Shown in pieces: positions 1 through 10,338 of a stretch of 64,000 nucleotides of DNA. Within the stretch, counting starts at the first letter, position 1. Each line of letters starts with the position of its first letter. The notes under the pieces were generated by a model, which saw nothing but the letters and a program-made list of their open reading frames with translations, was not told the origin of the DNA and made no database searches. Position numbers and translations under genes: made by a program. This DNA comes from Branchiostoma floridae (taxonomy: Eukaryota; Chordata; Leptocardii; Amphioxiformes; Branchiostomatidae): the NCBI RefSeq assembly GCF_000003815.2, contig NC_049991.1, positions 21,323,980 to 21,387,979 of the forward strand, in the 5' to 3' direction.

Positions 1-120
1 ATTTGTTTGTTTTGTTTTGTTATTTTCCACACCTGGGTAGCCTATTCATGATAATACACTGGTTTTCAATAGGGCCCAGTTTCACATATACATACAAGGA
101 AATAAAAAACAACTTACAGA
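1..120 (-). mobile_element. LINE 3' tail remnant
   Basis: Read on the minus strand this ends in a run of AAC/AAAAC repeats preceded by a GGCTACCCAGGTGTGGAAAA-like segment. A comparable TAGCCAGGGTAGCCCAACTCGG segment next to a TTTTG-rich run occurs at 46508-46575. A-rich simple tails like this are usual for non-LTR retrotransposon 3' ends. No coding part is left. It could also be another A-tailed repeat. Confidence 0.35.
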
Positions 121-351
121 GAGAAAAGTAGACATACTTGTCGGAACATATAAGTACAACTGAAACATGAAAGACACAGATAAATCAAATCAAATAATCC
201 ATACAAAGCAGCTGCAAAATGATAGCAGCAGATACCTGCCCCAAACGTACCTGTTTGAAACTGCAGCACAGTATTTGTATTCTACTCTCCATGGTCATTG
301 TCCTTGCGTAGTGTCATAGTCTGCATAGACTGGCGGACAGTAGTAGTACAG

Positions 352-713
352 TAGTCTCCAAGCAGACCCTGCGGTGCCTTAGAAATAGTATCAAAGCTGC
401 CAAAGGAGTATAGCCGGCCAAAGAAAGATAGCCGGCTTAAGTCACATTTTCAAAGCGGGGCCCGGCCGGGATGTTTTAAGAAATGAAAAATTAAAATGTA
501 TACCTAGAAATATACACAAATCATGGCCACGAATCTTATTCTGACATTTTGTGTCTTTTGATGCATTTTATATCATTCTTTTCGCTCACGAAAGCTGCCC
601 GGCCGGGCCCAGGTTTGGAAATGTGACTTAAGCCTAAGGGAGTCAAACGGACACCGGTGCCTTGCCAGCTTTGATACTATTTCTAAGGCACCGTAGGGTC
701 TGATTGGAGACTA
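352..713. mobile_element. Foldback MITE with 9-bp target duplication (MULE-like)
   Basis: The element starts TAGTCTCCAAGCAGACCCT and ends with the near-perfect inverse. The inverted repeats include a shared CTTAGAAATAGTATCAAAGC block. It is flanked by the 9-bp direct repeat GTAGTACAG (343-351 and 714-722). It has no coding capacity. A 9-bp duplication is typical of Mutator-like elements, so the superfamily is inferred. A shorter relative lies at 62347-62520. The centre (about 434-634) is a second inverted-repeat unit absent from that relative. Confidence 0.85.
434..634. mobile_element. Nested inverted-repeat element (CCCGGCCGGG family)
   Basis: The ends GGCTTAAGTCACATTTTCAA and its inverse, the inner CCCGGCCGGG blocks, and a central TTTTCGCTCACGAAAG-type segment match a family seen at 31717-31910, 34035-34212 and 37071-37262. 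It sits in the middle of the 352-713 MITE, and the relative at 62347-62520 lacks it, so it is read as a later insertion. A clean target duplication is not visible here. Confidence 0.6.
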
Positions 714-722
714 GTAGTACAG

Positions 723-1820
723 TGCGGCAACTCGGATGAATGGGAGTCCGGAGAGAATGCGGATTCTCTCTGCACAATTCACAAGTCTGGTTGGTTTAAA
801 TTTATAGCGGCTGAGCAGGTCCAACGGAGCCAAGGCTTTTCATTTGTCTAAAGATACTTTTGCAGTTCTATCAATTAATCATTAATCAATTAACTCGTCA
901 AAACGGTTCGTCGTGTTACTTAATGAATTCAATTACTTGGACTAGAACACTTTAAATGGGAGTATCTCTGTGCAAAACTATATTTATACAAATTGACACA
1001 GTTTGTCCAAAGAGTCCATATAAACTCCTCGGTTTGTTTGATCAAACTGCCTTTCTTTTTCAGGAAAGAGAAAGGGACGAACTTTGAGTTAGACGTCTAA
1101 CACAAGTTTTAAAACAGCGCTAGTAAGAAGTTGTTCTTGTTTTCAAGCAAACGATTTTCCATCTCAGTACGATTCCTGGGGAAAGTTGGACGATCGCAAA
1201 GTCGAACCTACCTTTAGAGTTTGCGATTCTACAAAGTCAATATAAAACTTGGAACAGACAAAGAAATTGGCTACTTTATCAAAACTCATCTCTGGCTAGA
1301 CAGGAAATCATTTAAGCTATATCTATAACAGAACGGTTCATCCTCCAAGTATGATTGTCCATCCTCTTATCATTAATAGTGACAGTCTTCCGAGATTGAC
1401 AAGTGGAGTTCTTAAAATAATTGGCACAGACGGAGAACCCTGGGTTGTAGTTATGTAATGGCCTGGTATATATATACAGTTGTTAAACGATTAAATGTTG
1501 AAATATGACAAGACACAATATAGTTTGTCAAAACTGCGCGGTTTTTCATTAACTTTAAACGACAGTTGGATCGTGAAGAATTGATTTTGTTTAGATAATA
1601 TTCTCCGTAGTAATGGTATCTTCACGAAGCTGCAATTTGTAAGTTGTAAAACGGACGATTTTCCCTGCAGGGATGCATATAAAGTTATGTGCTGTGTCGT
1701 AACTAGGAAGGATGATAGGCCATGGAATATACATTCCGAAACAGCTCGCTGGTCATTAAGTAAGGGGTACTGTTCCCATTTATTGCTAGCGAAATGCATG
1801 TTGGTAATGTTTGTAAATAG
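723..1820. other. Non-coding stretch, nothing recognised
   Basis: AT-rich sequence with stop codons in every frame and no repeat, exon or RNA gene that I can recognise. Confidence 0.4.
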
Positions 1821-1940
1821 TTTTGGTTGTTTGGTTGTTTGGTTGTTTGGTTGTTTGGCTGTTTGGTTGTTTGGTTGTTTGGTTGTTTGGTTGTTTGGTT
1901 GGTTGGTTGTTTGGTTGTTTGGTTGGTTGGTTGGTTGGTT
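1821..1940. repeat. GGTTGTTT / GGTT simple repeat
   Basis: A run of about 120 bases made of GGTTGTTT and GGTTGGTT units. Open reading frames across it on both strands (V-V-W-L-F-G or Q-P-N-N-Q repeats) are low-complexity artefacts. Confidence 0.95.
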
Positions 1941-2455
1941 TACGGATTACTGATAGATATCTTGTAAAAACAAATGTAAACATAACATTAAATACACAGT
2001 TAACTGACTTGCCTCTGTAGCGAATCTTCCTAATCCACTCTAACGTTATACCGCCATGGTTTACCTTCAATTGCAAATCCATCCTAAGCGCTGCGTGCTG
2101 TAATTAGATGCGGTTGCTTTCCCGTGATTTTGCACGGGTTCTTGCAATGTTGATATCCAGCCAGCTTATGCATGCCGGTAGATTGGGAATCCTAGAGCTT
2201 GATTGAATTATCTACGTTCTCTGCACTTTTCCTAAAGAGATAAACTTAGATTCCTCCTTCCCATGCAAGACAGTGATCACCGAGCGACTTGGGTTTGTGC
2301 TAACCTCGATTTTACTACTGAAGTACATGATGAACGATTAGATAAAAGACAAATTAAAGTACAGCAAGGTACAAAAAGAAAAACAAGGTAAGTTCCTTGC
2401 CATGTATGAAATTCGTACAGTGTCTCAGCTCGTCGGTGACTAAGATATCGTTTAA
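1941..2455. other. Non-coding stretch
   Basis: No gene or repeat family recognised. It lies between the GGTT repeat and the MITE at 2456. Confidence 0.35.
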
Positions 2456-2660
2456 GGTGCACTCTCACCGGACCTGGGGCACGCTTGCGGCATTGCGGGG
2501 TTCGAAAGATACTCAACGAATTTCAGAGATAAAGAACGATTTTTCTTATTTTTTGTCTTCGAAGTCCTACTTTAACGTATTACACAAATCTGTGACACAA
2601 AACAGTGACGCAGTGAACGAACCCCACAATGCCACAAACGTGCACCAGTGAGAGTGCACC
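2456..2660. mobile_element. Short inverted-repeat MITE
   Basis: The terminal inverted repeats read GGTGCACTCTCAC and GTGAGAGTGCACC. Inner sub-repeats are GGCATTGCGGGGTTCG against CGAACCCCACAATGCC. The core TCAACGAATTTCAGAGATAA is shared with 12004-12222 and, in modified form, with the element at 18233-19280. There is no coding capacity and no clear target duplication. Confidence 0.7.
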
Positions 2661-2892
2661 ATCAGAGGTCGTACAGTGGCACTACCGCTATAGGAAAGGG
2701 GTTGTACCTATAAAAGCTGCTATGCTTGTGTAGTTGTAGGCAAGTTTCTGGCAGTTTGTCTTCATAGTTGACCTCTCGATTTATCACCACTTCGGGGGCG
2801 ATATAGCTTAAGCTAACCCCGTAAAAGAATCCCCGGCGTGCACAATTGAACTGGCCGGGCAGGCTAAATTCCTATCACCGCAGAGAAGGCAG

Positions 2893-3559
2893 TGTAACGG
2901 ATAGAAAATAGTGAATTATACTTCATGTTGAAATATAGTGTAACTGTGGTTAGCTGTAGGCAACAGGAAGTGAGTAGAAGACATTATAGTCAGTGGTCAG
3001 TTCTTGGAACAGGCCAGACCTGTTTGCCTGACTAATAGGTAACTTATCTAGGTCAAGTCCCAGCAGGAGAGGGCATCCCCAGTTTTGGGATGTGACGTAG
3101 GACCAGATAGACCATGTCCATATTTGGTACAGAGGAGCCCTTGGTTCCTTTTATGGACATAGAAGAACTAGGAACTCTAAGAAAGTACCTGGTGATAATA
3201 GTCTTAGGAATGTATGAGTAATATTACGTAGGAGGACTTCCTGTCCAGTTACATATAAAAAGACACCAAAGTTCCCTGACTTGGTCAGTCTGTTCGAGTC
3301 GGCCAGTCAGTGTGTTTGTGAGACCAAGAAGTGCAGTCAGTTGTAGAAGGAAGTCTGCCCGTCTGTTTGTGTTCGACTGGTCAAGTAAGTCAGAGCTATT
3401 GTATACACAACGCAATGTCCTAATGTGTTAATTGTTGATAGTGTAACAGTTATAGTGTTGTTTCCGTCTTAACTTGTCTTGGTAATAAACTGCTATACAC
3501 AAGAATACAGAATCCTGTGAACGAACATTATTTCTGGTTGAGAACTGGGTATCGTTACA
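2893..3559 (+). repeat. 5' LTR of the Ty3/gypsy element
   Basis: This 667-bp repeat is bounded by TGTAAC and GTTACA. It carries a TATAAAA box at 3254-3260 and an AATAAA signal at 3484-3489, which gives a plausible U3-R-U5 layout with transcription starting near 3285. I see no difference from the 3' copy. A small open frame inside it on the minus strand is not a gene. Confidence 0.97.
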
Positions 3560-3563
3560 AAAC

Positions 3564-3581
3564 TGGCGCCGTGACCAAGGA
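3564..3581 (+). promoter_or_regulatory. Primer-binding site
   Basis: TGGCGCCGTGACCAAGGA begins four bases after the left LTR. It has the TGG start that pairs with a tRNA 3' CCA. I cannot say which tRNA is used without comparing host tRNA genes. Confidence 0.75.
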
Positions 3582-3866
3582 TTCTGTTTATTGTTGTGTG
3601 TAGTTACTATTTCCGCATTGCCCTTAGTGTTTATGTATTGAACGTGCTGTTAGAAATTGTGTGCCGCGTGTAAAACTGATAGGAATTGTACTACTATTGG
3701 GTACGGGTGGACAGTCCCTGGTCGCTACGTTTGGTCTCAGGAATAGGGACCTTTGGTTTAGCAGTTGTTCTGTCATAAGTGAAGTATAAATCGGTTAGGC
3801 TCAGGATACTTGTTTACGGCCCCGTGGATATAATTTTCTAGTTGTGCAATTGCTGGATAAAGGATA

Positions 3867-4925
3867 ATGGCACCTCCAGTTGTTCCGAATGGAGATGAGC
3901 ATCAAGAAAATGGTGAAGTACCGCCACCACCGCCGCCCCCACCACCGGCAGCGGCGGCAGGGGTACAGTCAGTCAGATCAGTCCCGAAGTTGGGGTGTAA
4001 GTTCTCGGGCACAGGAGAAATGCCCTGGGAAGATTTTGAAGACTTAGTGGAAAACGAAAGGCAATTTGGTGGTTGGGACGATTCTGTGACCTTGGCAGTA
4101 ATTCGAAAACATTTAACTGGAGGGGCACTGCAAACATTACGAACTGCCCCAGCAACTGAGGTAGGCACAGCAACAAAGATGCTAGAGTATTTGAGGAGCA
4201 TCTATGCTCGGCCAGACGACCCCACTCACTACGAGGGGGACTTGGCTACTATACTGCGTAATTCTGGGGAATCTCTACAGGATTTTGAGGTTAGAGTAAG
4301 ACATGTGGTGGCGTATGCTCACCCAGAAACGGATCACAAGACACGTGATCGCATAGCAAGGCAGACATTTATTGATAGGTTAGGAGACCCAGAACTATCC
4401 AGGGAGGTCAAAAAGCAGCGGCCAAAGGACCTCCACGCTGCATGCGTGGAGGCGCAGTTCCTTGAGGTTATCAACAATGACTCTCACCAAAAAGCAAAAC
4501 ACGTCAGACAAGTGGGGAGTGGGCCAGACAAATTGGCTGAAATTATGGCCGACACGCAGAAAACCATGGTAGAAATGCAGAGGGCTCATCAAGAACAAGT
4601 AGCAAGCTTGTGCCAACAGTTTAGCTCGGCTATGGCCAGTTTGAAAACTCCGAACCCTACTCCCCAAGCTAATGTGGTCTACCGCTCACCCCAGAACAGC
4701 CCATGCGATTTGTGTGGACAGTTTGGGCACTGGAAAGGCAAGTGCCCACTAAACAAAAAGAACGCGGTGAAGGGAATGCCTAGATATAACCCTAACTTTA
4801 GACCATCTCCGCAGACCCACCCCTGTAATGTTTGTCATCAGCTTGGGCACTGGCGGAACGAGTGTCCCCAGAACAATCAGTATGGTGGTTATAGCAGACA
4901 GGGAAACGGTCAGGGCAGTGCCTAG
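3867..4925 (+). CDS. gag: Gag nucleocapsid/capsid protein of the Ty3/gypsy element
   Basis: 352 residues. An N-terminal proline/alanine-rich stretch (residues about 19-31) is followed by a retrotransposon Gag capsid-like region (about 48-205). Two CCHC zinc knuckles near the C-terminus have the C-x2-C-x4-H-x4-C pattern: C-D-L-C-G-Q-F-G-H and C-N-V-C-H-Q-L-G-H. The protein would assemble the particle and bind element RNA. The start is the first ATG after a 307-base leader. The stop is TAG at 4923-4925. The pol frame is open from 4895, so gag and pol overlap by about 30 bases, and the slippery heptamer at 4901-4907 lies in that overlap. No frame break is seen. Confidence 0.95.
   Translation: MAPPVVPNGDEHQENGEVPPPPPPPPPAAAAGVQSVRSVPKLGCKFSGTGEMPWEDFEDLVENERQFGGWDDSVTLAVIRKHLTGGALQTLRTAPATEVGTATKMLEYLRSIYARPDDPTHYEGDLATILRNSGESLQDFEVRVRHVVAYAHPETDHKTRDRIARQTFIDRLGDPELSREVKKQRPKDLHAACVEAQFLEVINNDSHQKAKHVRQVGSGPDKLAEIMADTQKTMVEMQRAHQEQVASLCQQFSSAMASLKTPNPTPQANVVYRSPQNSPCDLCGQFGHWKGKCPLNKKNAVKGMPRYNPNFRPSPQTHPCNVCHQLGHWRNECPQNNQYGGYSRQGNGQGSA
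4901..4907 (+). promoter_or_regulatory. Putative -1 ribosomal frameshift slippery site
   Basis: GGGAAAC is phased exactly as X XXY YYZ (G GGA AAC) in the gag frame, 16 bases before the gag stop. Pol is in the -1 frame and has no stop between 4895 and its first ATG at 4952. The same heptamer is a known -1 site in several retroviruses. Downstream, GGGC (4913-4916) could pair with GCCC (4955-4958), but I could not fold the RNA. Reinitiation at 4952 is the alternative. Confidence 0.7.
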
Positions 4926-4951
4926 GGGGTCAGAGGTACAGCCAGCAGAAC

Positions 4952-7900
4952 ATGGCCCACAGTAATGTTGAGCAAAACCAAACAGGGGGTAGCACAATAA
5001 ATAGTCCCAAGGTCAACACGTGGGGATCTAGCGGTAGTTATATTATGAGAGTGTCTGTCAATAACAAGATGGTAGATGTGTTAGTCGATTCGGGAGCTGA
5101 TGTATCGCTGATTTCAAGGATGAAACTAAAGGAAATATGCGGGGGTAGGATGCCAGACCTCATCCCGTATCAGGGGGACCTCATTAAGTCTGTTTCTGGG
5201 GCTGATTTACCTATTGCTGGATTGATAACACTGTCATTAGGGATAGACGGACAGAGGCTACCCACTCAGTTTGTGGTAGGTGAAGACACTAGTACCGCTT
5301 GTATTATTGGATCAGATTTTCTGGCCCATTATGAGGGTGAAATAAGCTATAGAACTAATAAACTAACTCTGCAGACCAGTAAAGGTGAAGTAAAAGTACC
5401 ACTAGTACGGCAAGGCAATCGTTGTATTCGGCGAGTTGTAACGAATCGCCCTATTGTTTTAAATGGCATGACTTCTGCGTTAACTCAGGGGAAAGTAGTG
5501 TCACGTCGTGGCATGCTCTCAGAGGCAGGTGTTGTAGAACCCGTGGGTTCTCTAGAAAGGTTTGGGGTGAAGGGGGAGCTGGTAGTAGACCAGGTAGTTA
5601 ATGGGAAAGCCAGGACCTTGCTTGTCAATGAAAACAAGGAGGCTGTAGTCATCCCCAAGGGAGTAGTGCTTGGTCTTTTTTACCCTCTACCCGATTGTCC
5701 AATGAAGCCTGAAAGGAGTAGGAAAGCCATTTCTGATGTAGTAGCCAGTATCTCTAGTACTAGAACCATGCCCTGCCCTGTAGATGACGGCAACGTGCTG
5801 TCCAGTCACACAGATGTACTAGGGGGAGAGGTTCATTCAATACGTGAGGAGATGGAGACATTATTTGACCTCTCGCACATTGAAGACTCTGAGAGGAAGG
5901 CGAAGTTATTAGACCTTCTTGAGGACTATGAAGATATCGTATCTCGTAGTCCGGAAGACGTTGGCGTCACGAACAAGGCCTATCATGTAATTGAGACTGG
6001 TGATGCGACCCCCATCCGCCAGAGGCCAAGGCGTGAGTCCCCTGAGCGTAATGAGCACATTAAGCATGAGCTGGACAAACTCCTAACACTAGGGTTTATT
6101 GAAGAGTCTGAATCACCTTGGGGAGCACCTGTCGTATTAGTAGGGAAGAAAGACGGTACCAAGAGGTTGTGTATTGACTATAGAGGGTTAAACAGTGTGA
6201 CAAAGAAATCCTCTTGGCCGCTCCCTCGTATTGACGATGTTCTCGATGCTTTGTCTGGCTCCGAGTTGTTTAGCGTATTAGACTTGCGATCAGGTTATTG
6301 GCAGATCCCGATGCATGCTGATTCAATCGAGAAGACGGCTTTTACGACTCAATTTGGGCAATTCCAGTTCAAAGTCCTCGCCTTCGGTTTGACCAATGCG
6401 CCGTCCACGTTTTCCAGGTTAATGGAAACAGTTTTAAAGGGCTTACAACCGGACACCTGTCTTGCTTACCTAGATGACAACATCACCCATTCGGAAGATG
6501 ACACAGATGCGCACCTCAGTAGACTAGAGTCAGTATTTCAACGCTATAGGGAGGCAAACCTCAAACTGAACCCAAAGAAATGCAAACTGTTTGTAACGGA
6601 GGTAGAGTTCCTTGGGCACATTATTTCAGGTGAGGGGATCCGAACTGATCCGGCGAAGATCTCCATAGTCAGAGACTGGCCAGTCCCGCGTAGTGTCAAA
6701 GAAATCCAGAAATTCCTCGGGTTTGCAAATTATTACCGTAAGTTCTGTAAGGACTTTGCAGAGAAAGCAAGACCCATGACACAGCTAACCAGAAAAGGGA
6801 TTAAGTTCACGTGGGACAGCGAATGTGACAGGGCCTTTGAGACAATTAAGAATATGCTTATTACATCCCCCGTCCTTGCTTACCCAGACTACAGTTTGCC
6901 GTTCATTGTGGACTCAGACGCCTCGGATACAGGTATAGGGGGCGTTCTGAGTCAGGTACAGGATGGGAAGGAAAGAGTCGTTTTGTACTATGGTAGATCC
7001 CTAACAAAGGAAGAACAAAACTACTGCACGCATAGGAAGGAAATGCTGGCAGCAGTAGAGATGATCACGCGGCATGAATGCTACTTGTTAGGAGACAAAT
7101 TCACCCTTAGGACTGATCATTCCGCACTACAGTACCTGCGAAAGATGAAGAACCCCACTGGACAGTATGCCCGATGGTTGATTAGGCTAGCACCGTTTGA
7201 TTTTGAAATAATTCATCGGGCGGGAGAAAGACACGGGAATGCAGATGGGCTGAGTAGGCGACCTTGTGGGTTGTGCATAGCAAGTGCTAGGGTGACAGTG
7301 GCCCATTCGTCCCTCCCAGCCCAGGACTCGTGGATAGAAGGTGTCTCGTCTGCCGATATCAGTGAAGCTCAGTTGAGTGACCCTGTCATAGGTCCGGTAC
7401 TAGAAGATAAATTGTCCGGAGTAGACCGACCAGAGAGGTCGGCGTTAGGTAATGCTGGTAGGCATACGCTAGAGTTGTACCGAGACTGGGAGTTACTGGA
7501 GGTGCATGGTGGGGTCTTGTACAGGCGGTGGCACTTGGACTATGGGCTCTCCAAACAACAGCTGTTAGTCCCTAGGGCTTGGGTAGGAAAAGTGTTGGGT
7601 GGTGTCCATGACAACCCAGAAGGTGGTCACCTTGGTGTTGCAAAGACTAAAGAAAAGGTACTTCGCAGTTTCTATTGGCCAGGCCTGACTAAAGATGTTG
7701 TTGTACATGTCACATGCTGTGACACATGTGCCAAGACAAAAGGCGGGAGAAGGAGACCCCGTGCTCCATTACAGTCTAGTGATGTGGGATATCCCAATAA
7801 GAGGATTGCCATAGACATAGTCGGCCCCCTACCGAAAACAACATTGGGAAATAAGTATGTACTTGTCTTGTCCGACTACTTCTCGAAGTGGGTGGAGGTA

Positions 7901-9469
7901 TTCCCCATGCCAGATGAAACAGCTTCCACTGTCGCCCATAAAATATTTGAGGGATGGATCTGTGTACACGGGCCCCCGGAGTGGATTCATACCGACCAAG
8001 GTAGGAACTTTGAGTCTGGGCTCATTGCTGAACTCTGTAAGTTTATGAAAATTGGAAAGACAAGGACAACGCCCTACCATCCTCAATCTGATGGGATGGT
8101 CGAACGGTTTAACAGAACCTTAGGGAATATTCTTAGGGCTTACGTCAGCGACGATCAAAGGGACTGGGACACCCACCTACCCATGGTTAAGTTTGCATTC
8201 AATACAAGTGAGCACTCTACAACAAAGTTTACTCCTTACTTTGTAATGCATGGCCGCGAGGCTCGTCTGCCAGTGGAACTGATGTTTGGCACACCCACCA
8301 CGTCCGCCGCCCCTGTGCAAGAATATGTCCGTGATTTGGTCGACAAGTTCCCAACAATCTTTAAATTGGTAGCAGACAATACTAAAGAGGCGCACAGGCG
8401 GCAAAAAGACTTGTTCGATAGAAGAGTGTATGGAGACCCCTTCCAGGAAGGAGACAAGGTCCTCCTGGCTATAAAGTCCAAGAAGAAGGGTCTGTCCTCG
8501 AAGTTAATGCGGAAATTTGAAGGACCATACACGGTTGTGGAAAGGGTTGGGGGTAATGCCTATCGAATTCGGAAACCTAGGGCCACTACCTCTAAAGTTG
8601 TAACGTTTGAAAACATTGTGCCCTACAAAGAAAGGCAGGAGGACCCTGACTATGTTCCCCCACGACGGGCTGGACGCCACGTCCTAACCCCGGGGACCCG
8701 AGCCAGACGGCAGGCGGTCCGCCGGCGTGGGGGTCTTGTACCCCCTGTTCTTATGTTTTCAGGAGACTCGTCAGATGATGGTGATGATGACGATGGCGAC
8801 AATGAAGTAGCCGATATTGCGGCCCAACCTGGAGAAACTAGTAGTGACGACGATGAGGAAGCCGGCGAGGGAGGAGACGAGACCGCCCAGCCGAACGCTG
8901 AGCAGGCTGAAGATGACGTGCAGCCAGACAACATTGCTACCCAGCCCGACAATGGCGCGGTAGGCGGTGTTGCTCAGCAAGAGGAGGAGACGACGCCGAA
9001 GACAGTAGAAGTATCCGACAACGATGACGACAGTGATGACGGCAGTGAAGATAGCGGCCCTGGACAACGACACTCCACCCGCTCACGCCGACCCCCTGAG
9101 CGTTACGGATTTTACGTGAACAGTTTGACTTTAATGGACTATGGTGATAAATCATGCAAGGACAACCCTGGTGCCAACGGAGGTGGACGTAATGAAGCTG
9201 ATGTGAACAATATGAACTCTGAAGTAAACACTTTGAACTCTAGTTTTAGTAAGATAGAGTTGTCATGTCATGAACACAGCCCAGGCATCCGTGAGAGTCC
9301 CACAATGGCAGGACAGGTAACGCCTCCATTCACTGGGGAGCAGCGGGGTGTATGTAAGGGGTCTAGGACGTCAGACAAGCGCATGGGATCATGGTTTGAC
9401 AGAATATTCAGGTTTGCCCGAACAGCCCAGAACCGAAGAAGGGCTGATGCACATGCAAAATTGAAGTAG
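4952..9469 (+). CDS. pol: Pol polyprotein: protease, reverse transcriptase, RNase H, integrase
   Basis: 1505 residues from the first ATG of a frame that is open back to 4895. The aspartic protease has DSGAD at residues 46-50. The reverse transcriptase has its first catalytic Asp at 444 (V-L-D-L) and YLDD at 506-509. The RNase H domain begins near D654/D656 (V-D-S-D-A-S) and includes the R-T-D-H-S motif. The integrase zinc finger uses H886, H893, C923 and C926. The DD35E triad is D955, D1015 and E1051 (35 residues between the last two). A G-P-Y-x-V motif follows. The C-terminus carries an unusual Asp/Glu-rich tail (about 1270-1370) and then a Ser/Arg/Pro block. No frame break or missing catalytic residue is seen. 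Processing sites are not predictable here. Confidence 0.96.
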   Translation: MAHSNVEQNQTGGSTINSPKVNTWGSSGSYIMRVSVNNKMVDVLVDSGADVSLISRMKLKEICGGRMPDLIPYQGDLIKSVSGADLPIAGLITLSLGIDGQRLPTQFVVGEDTSTACIIGSDFLAHYEGEISYRTNKLTLQTSKGEVKVPLVRQGNRCIRRVVTNRPIVLNGMTSALTQGKVVSRRGMLSEAGVVEPVGSLERFGVKGELVVDQVVNGKARTLLVNENKEAVVIPKGVVLGLFYPLPDCPMKPERSRKAISDVVASISSTRTMPCPVDDGNVLSSHTDVLGGEVHSIREEMETLFDLSHIEDSERKAKLLDLLEDYEDIVSRSPEDVGVTNKAYHVIETGDATPIRQRPRRESPERNEHIKHELDKLLTLGFIEESESPWGAPVVLVGKKDGTKRLCIDYRGLNSVTKKSSWPLPRIDDVLDALSGSELFSVLDLRSGYWQIPMHADSIEKTAFTTQFGQFQFKVLAFGLTNAPSTFSRLMETVLKGLQPDTCLAYLDDNITHSEDDTDAHLSRLESVFQRYREANLKLNPKKCKLFVTEVEFLGHIISGEGIRTDPAKISIVRDWPVPRSVKEIQKFLGFANYYRKFCKDFAEKARPMTQLTRKGIKFTWDSECDRAFETIKNMLITSPVLAYPDYSLPFIVDSDASDTGIGGVLSQVQDGKERVVLYYGRSLTKEEQNYCTHRKEMLAAVEMITRHECYLLGDKFTLRTDHSALQYLRKMKNPTGQYARWLIRLAPFDFEIIHRAGERHGNADGLSRRPCGLCIASARVTVAHSSLPAQDSWIEGVSSADISEAQLSDPVIGPVLEDKLSGVDRPERSALGNAGRHTLELYRDWELLEVHGGVLYRRWHLDYGLSKQQLLVPRAWVGKVLGGVHDNPEGGHLGVAKTKEKVLRSFYWPGLTKDVVVHVTCCDTCAKTKGGRRRPRAPLQSSDVGYPNKRIAIDIVGPLPKTTLGNKYVLVLSDYFSKWVEVFPMPDETASTVAHKIFEGWICVHGPPEWIHTDQGRNFESGLIAELCKFMKIGKTRTTPYHPQSDGMVERFNRTLGNILRAYVSDDQRDWDTHLPMVKFAFNTSEHSTTKFTPYFVMHGREARLPVELMFGTPTTSAAPVQEYVRDLVDKFPTIFKLVADNTKEAHRRQKDLFDRRVYGDPFQEGDKVLLAIKSKKKGLSSKLMRKFEGPYTVVERVGGNAYRIRKPRATTSKVVTFENIVPYKERQEDPDYVPPRRAGRHVLTPGTRARRQAVRRRGGLVPPVLMFSGDSSDDGDDDDGDNEVADIAAQPGETSSDDDEEAGEGGDETAQPNAEQAEDDVQPDNIATQPDNGAVGGVAQQEEETTPKTVEVSDNDDDSDDGSEDSGPGQRHSTRSRRPPERYGFYVNSLTLMDYGDKSCKDNPGANGGGRNEADVNNMNSEVNTLNSSFSKIELSCHEHSPGIRESPTMAGQVTPPFTGEQRGVCKGSRTSDKRMGSWFDRIFRFARTAQNRRRADAHAKLK

Positions 9470-10337
9470 AGCTTTGCAGCCATGGTAAAGTTCATCTCTG
9501 CCCATGAAAAGGGAGAGAGAAGAGTGTGTTGAAATTGAGGTTCGCCCCTGTCCATGTGAAGGAAGGGAGAAAATTGTCTTGAATGTGAAGTTCATCTCTG
9601 TCCATGAGAAAAGGAAGAGAGAACAGTGTATAACGAGTGACCTGCCAGACAGTAGTGTAAGCCCTTCCAGTAGAAAGCAATGACATGTGTTCATTGTGCC
9701 GGCATGGTCAATCGGCCGTGTCGGGGCGGAGTAAGGCCGATCCTAGCAGCGACAAGCTAGCTAGGGAGAGGTAAATGGGCTCAGAGCGCGGCGACGTTAG
9801 ACCCCCCTCTCCTAGAGGTCTCCGCTTTTAATGGGTTGTGGCTGAGGCTGTGAAAAACAGTACTCTGCAGACTGTCTTCACTCATGTGTCAGGCTGCCAT
9901 TGAATGATGTGTGTTGAAACTAGTTAACTTCCGGAAATGTGCAAGTTGTTGTCTCAAAATTGCTGTCTGACCAAACCATCCCGTGACTTGTTCTGTGTCT
10001 GACGCCCAGAGCATGCGCAGCGCTGCCCGTAGTTCTTGGTTGGGTTACACACCTGAAATGCAGGCTGTCCAAACTAAAGCTGTGTGCCTAAGGTGACACT
10101 TCACTTCATGCCTGTGTGATGTAGACATGCAAGGTTTAAGTTAAGTTTATTTTTTGTGGAAGGATAAGTTCTAATTATTATTTTGTTGTTCACTAATTTG
10201 CCATTGTGGTTGTATACAGTTAAGTTTCAATCGTCCTTTTGCGATAGATTGCCTGTTATGCAAACCGCTGTGAACATGAGGCCAATGACTGTGATTGTGT
10301 AAAGTAGATGTGCCGAGTTGCAGGAGCAACTCCGATT
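9470..10337 (+). other. 3' non-coding region of the Ty3/gypsy element
   Basis: There is no open frame of note. At 9477-9625 three imperfect tandem units of about 55-60 bases share A-A-G-T-T-C-A-T-C-T-C-T-G-type cores followed by CCATG and AGGGAGAGA. The rest carries no recognised motif and no envelope-like frame. Confidence 0.7.
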
Positions 10338-10338
10338 T

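Noticed and set aside
1687-2082. Overlapping open frames on both strands across the GGTT repeat
   Set aside because: Low-complexity repeat without stops; no start context or family resemblance.
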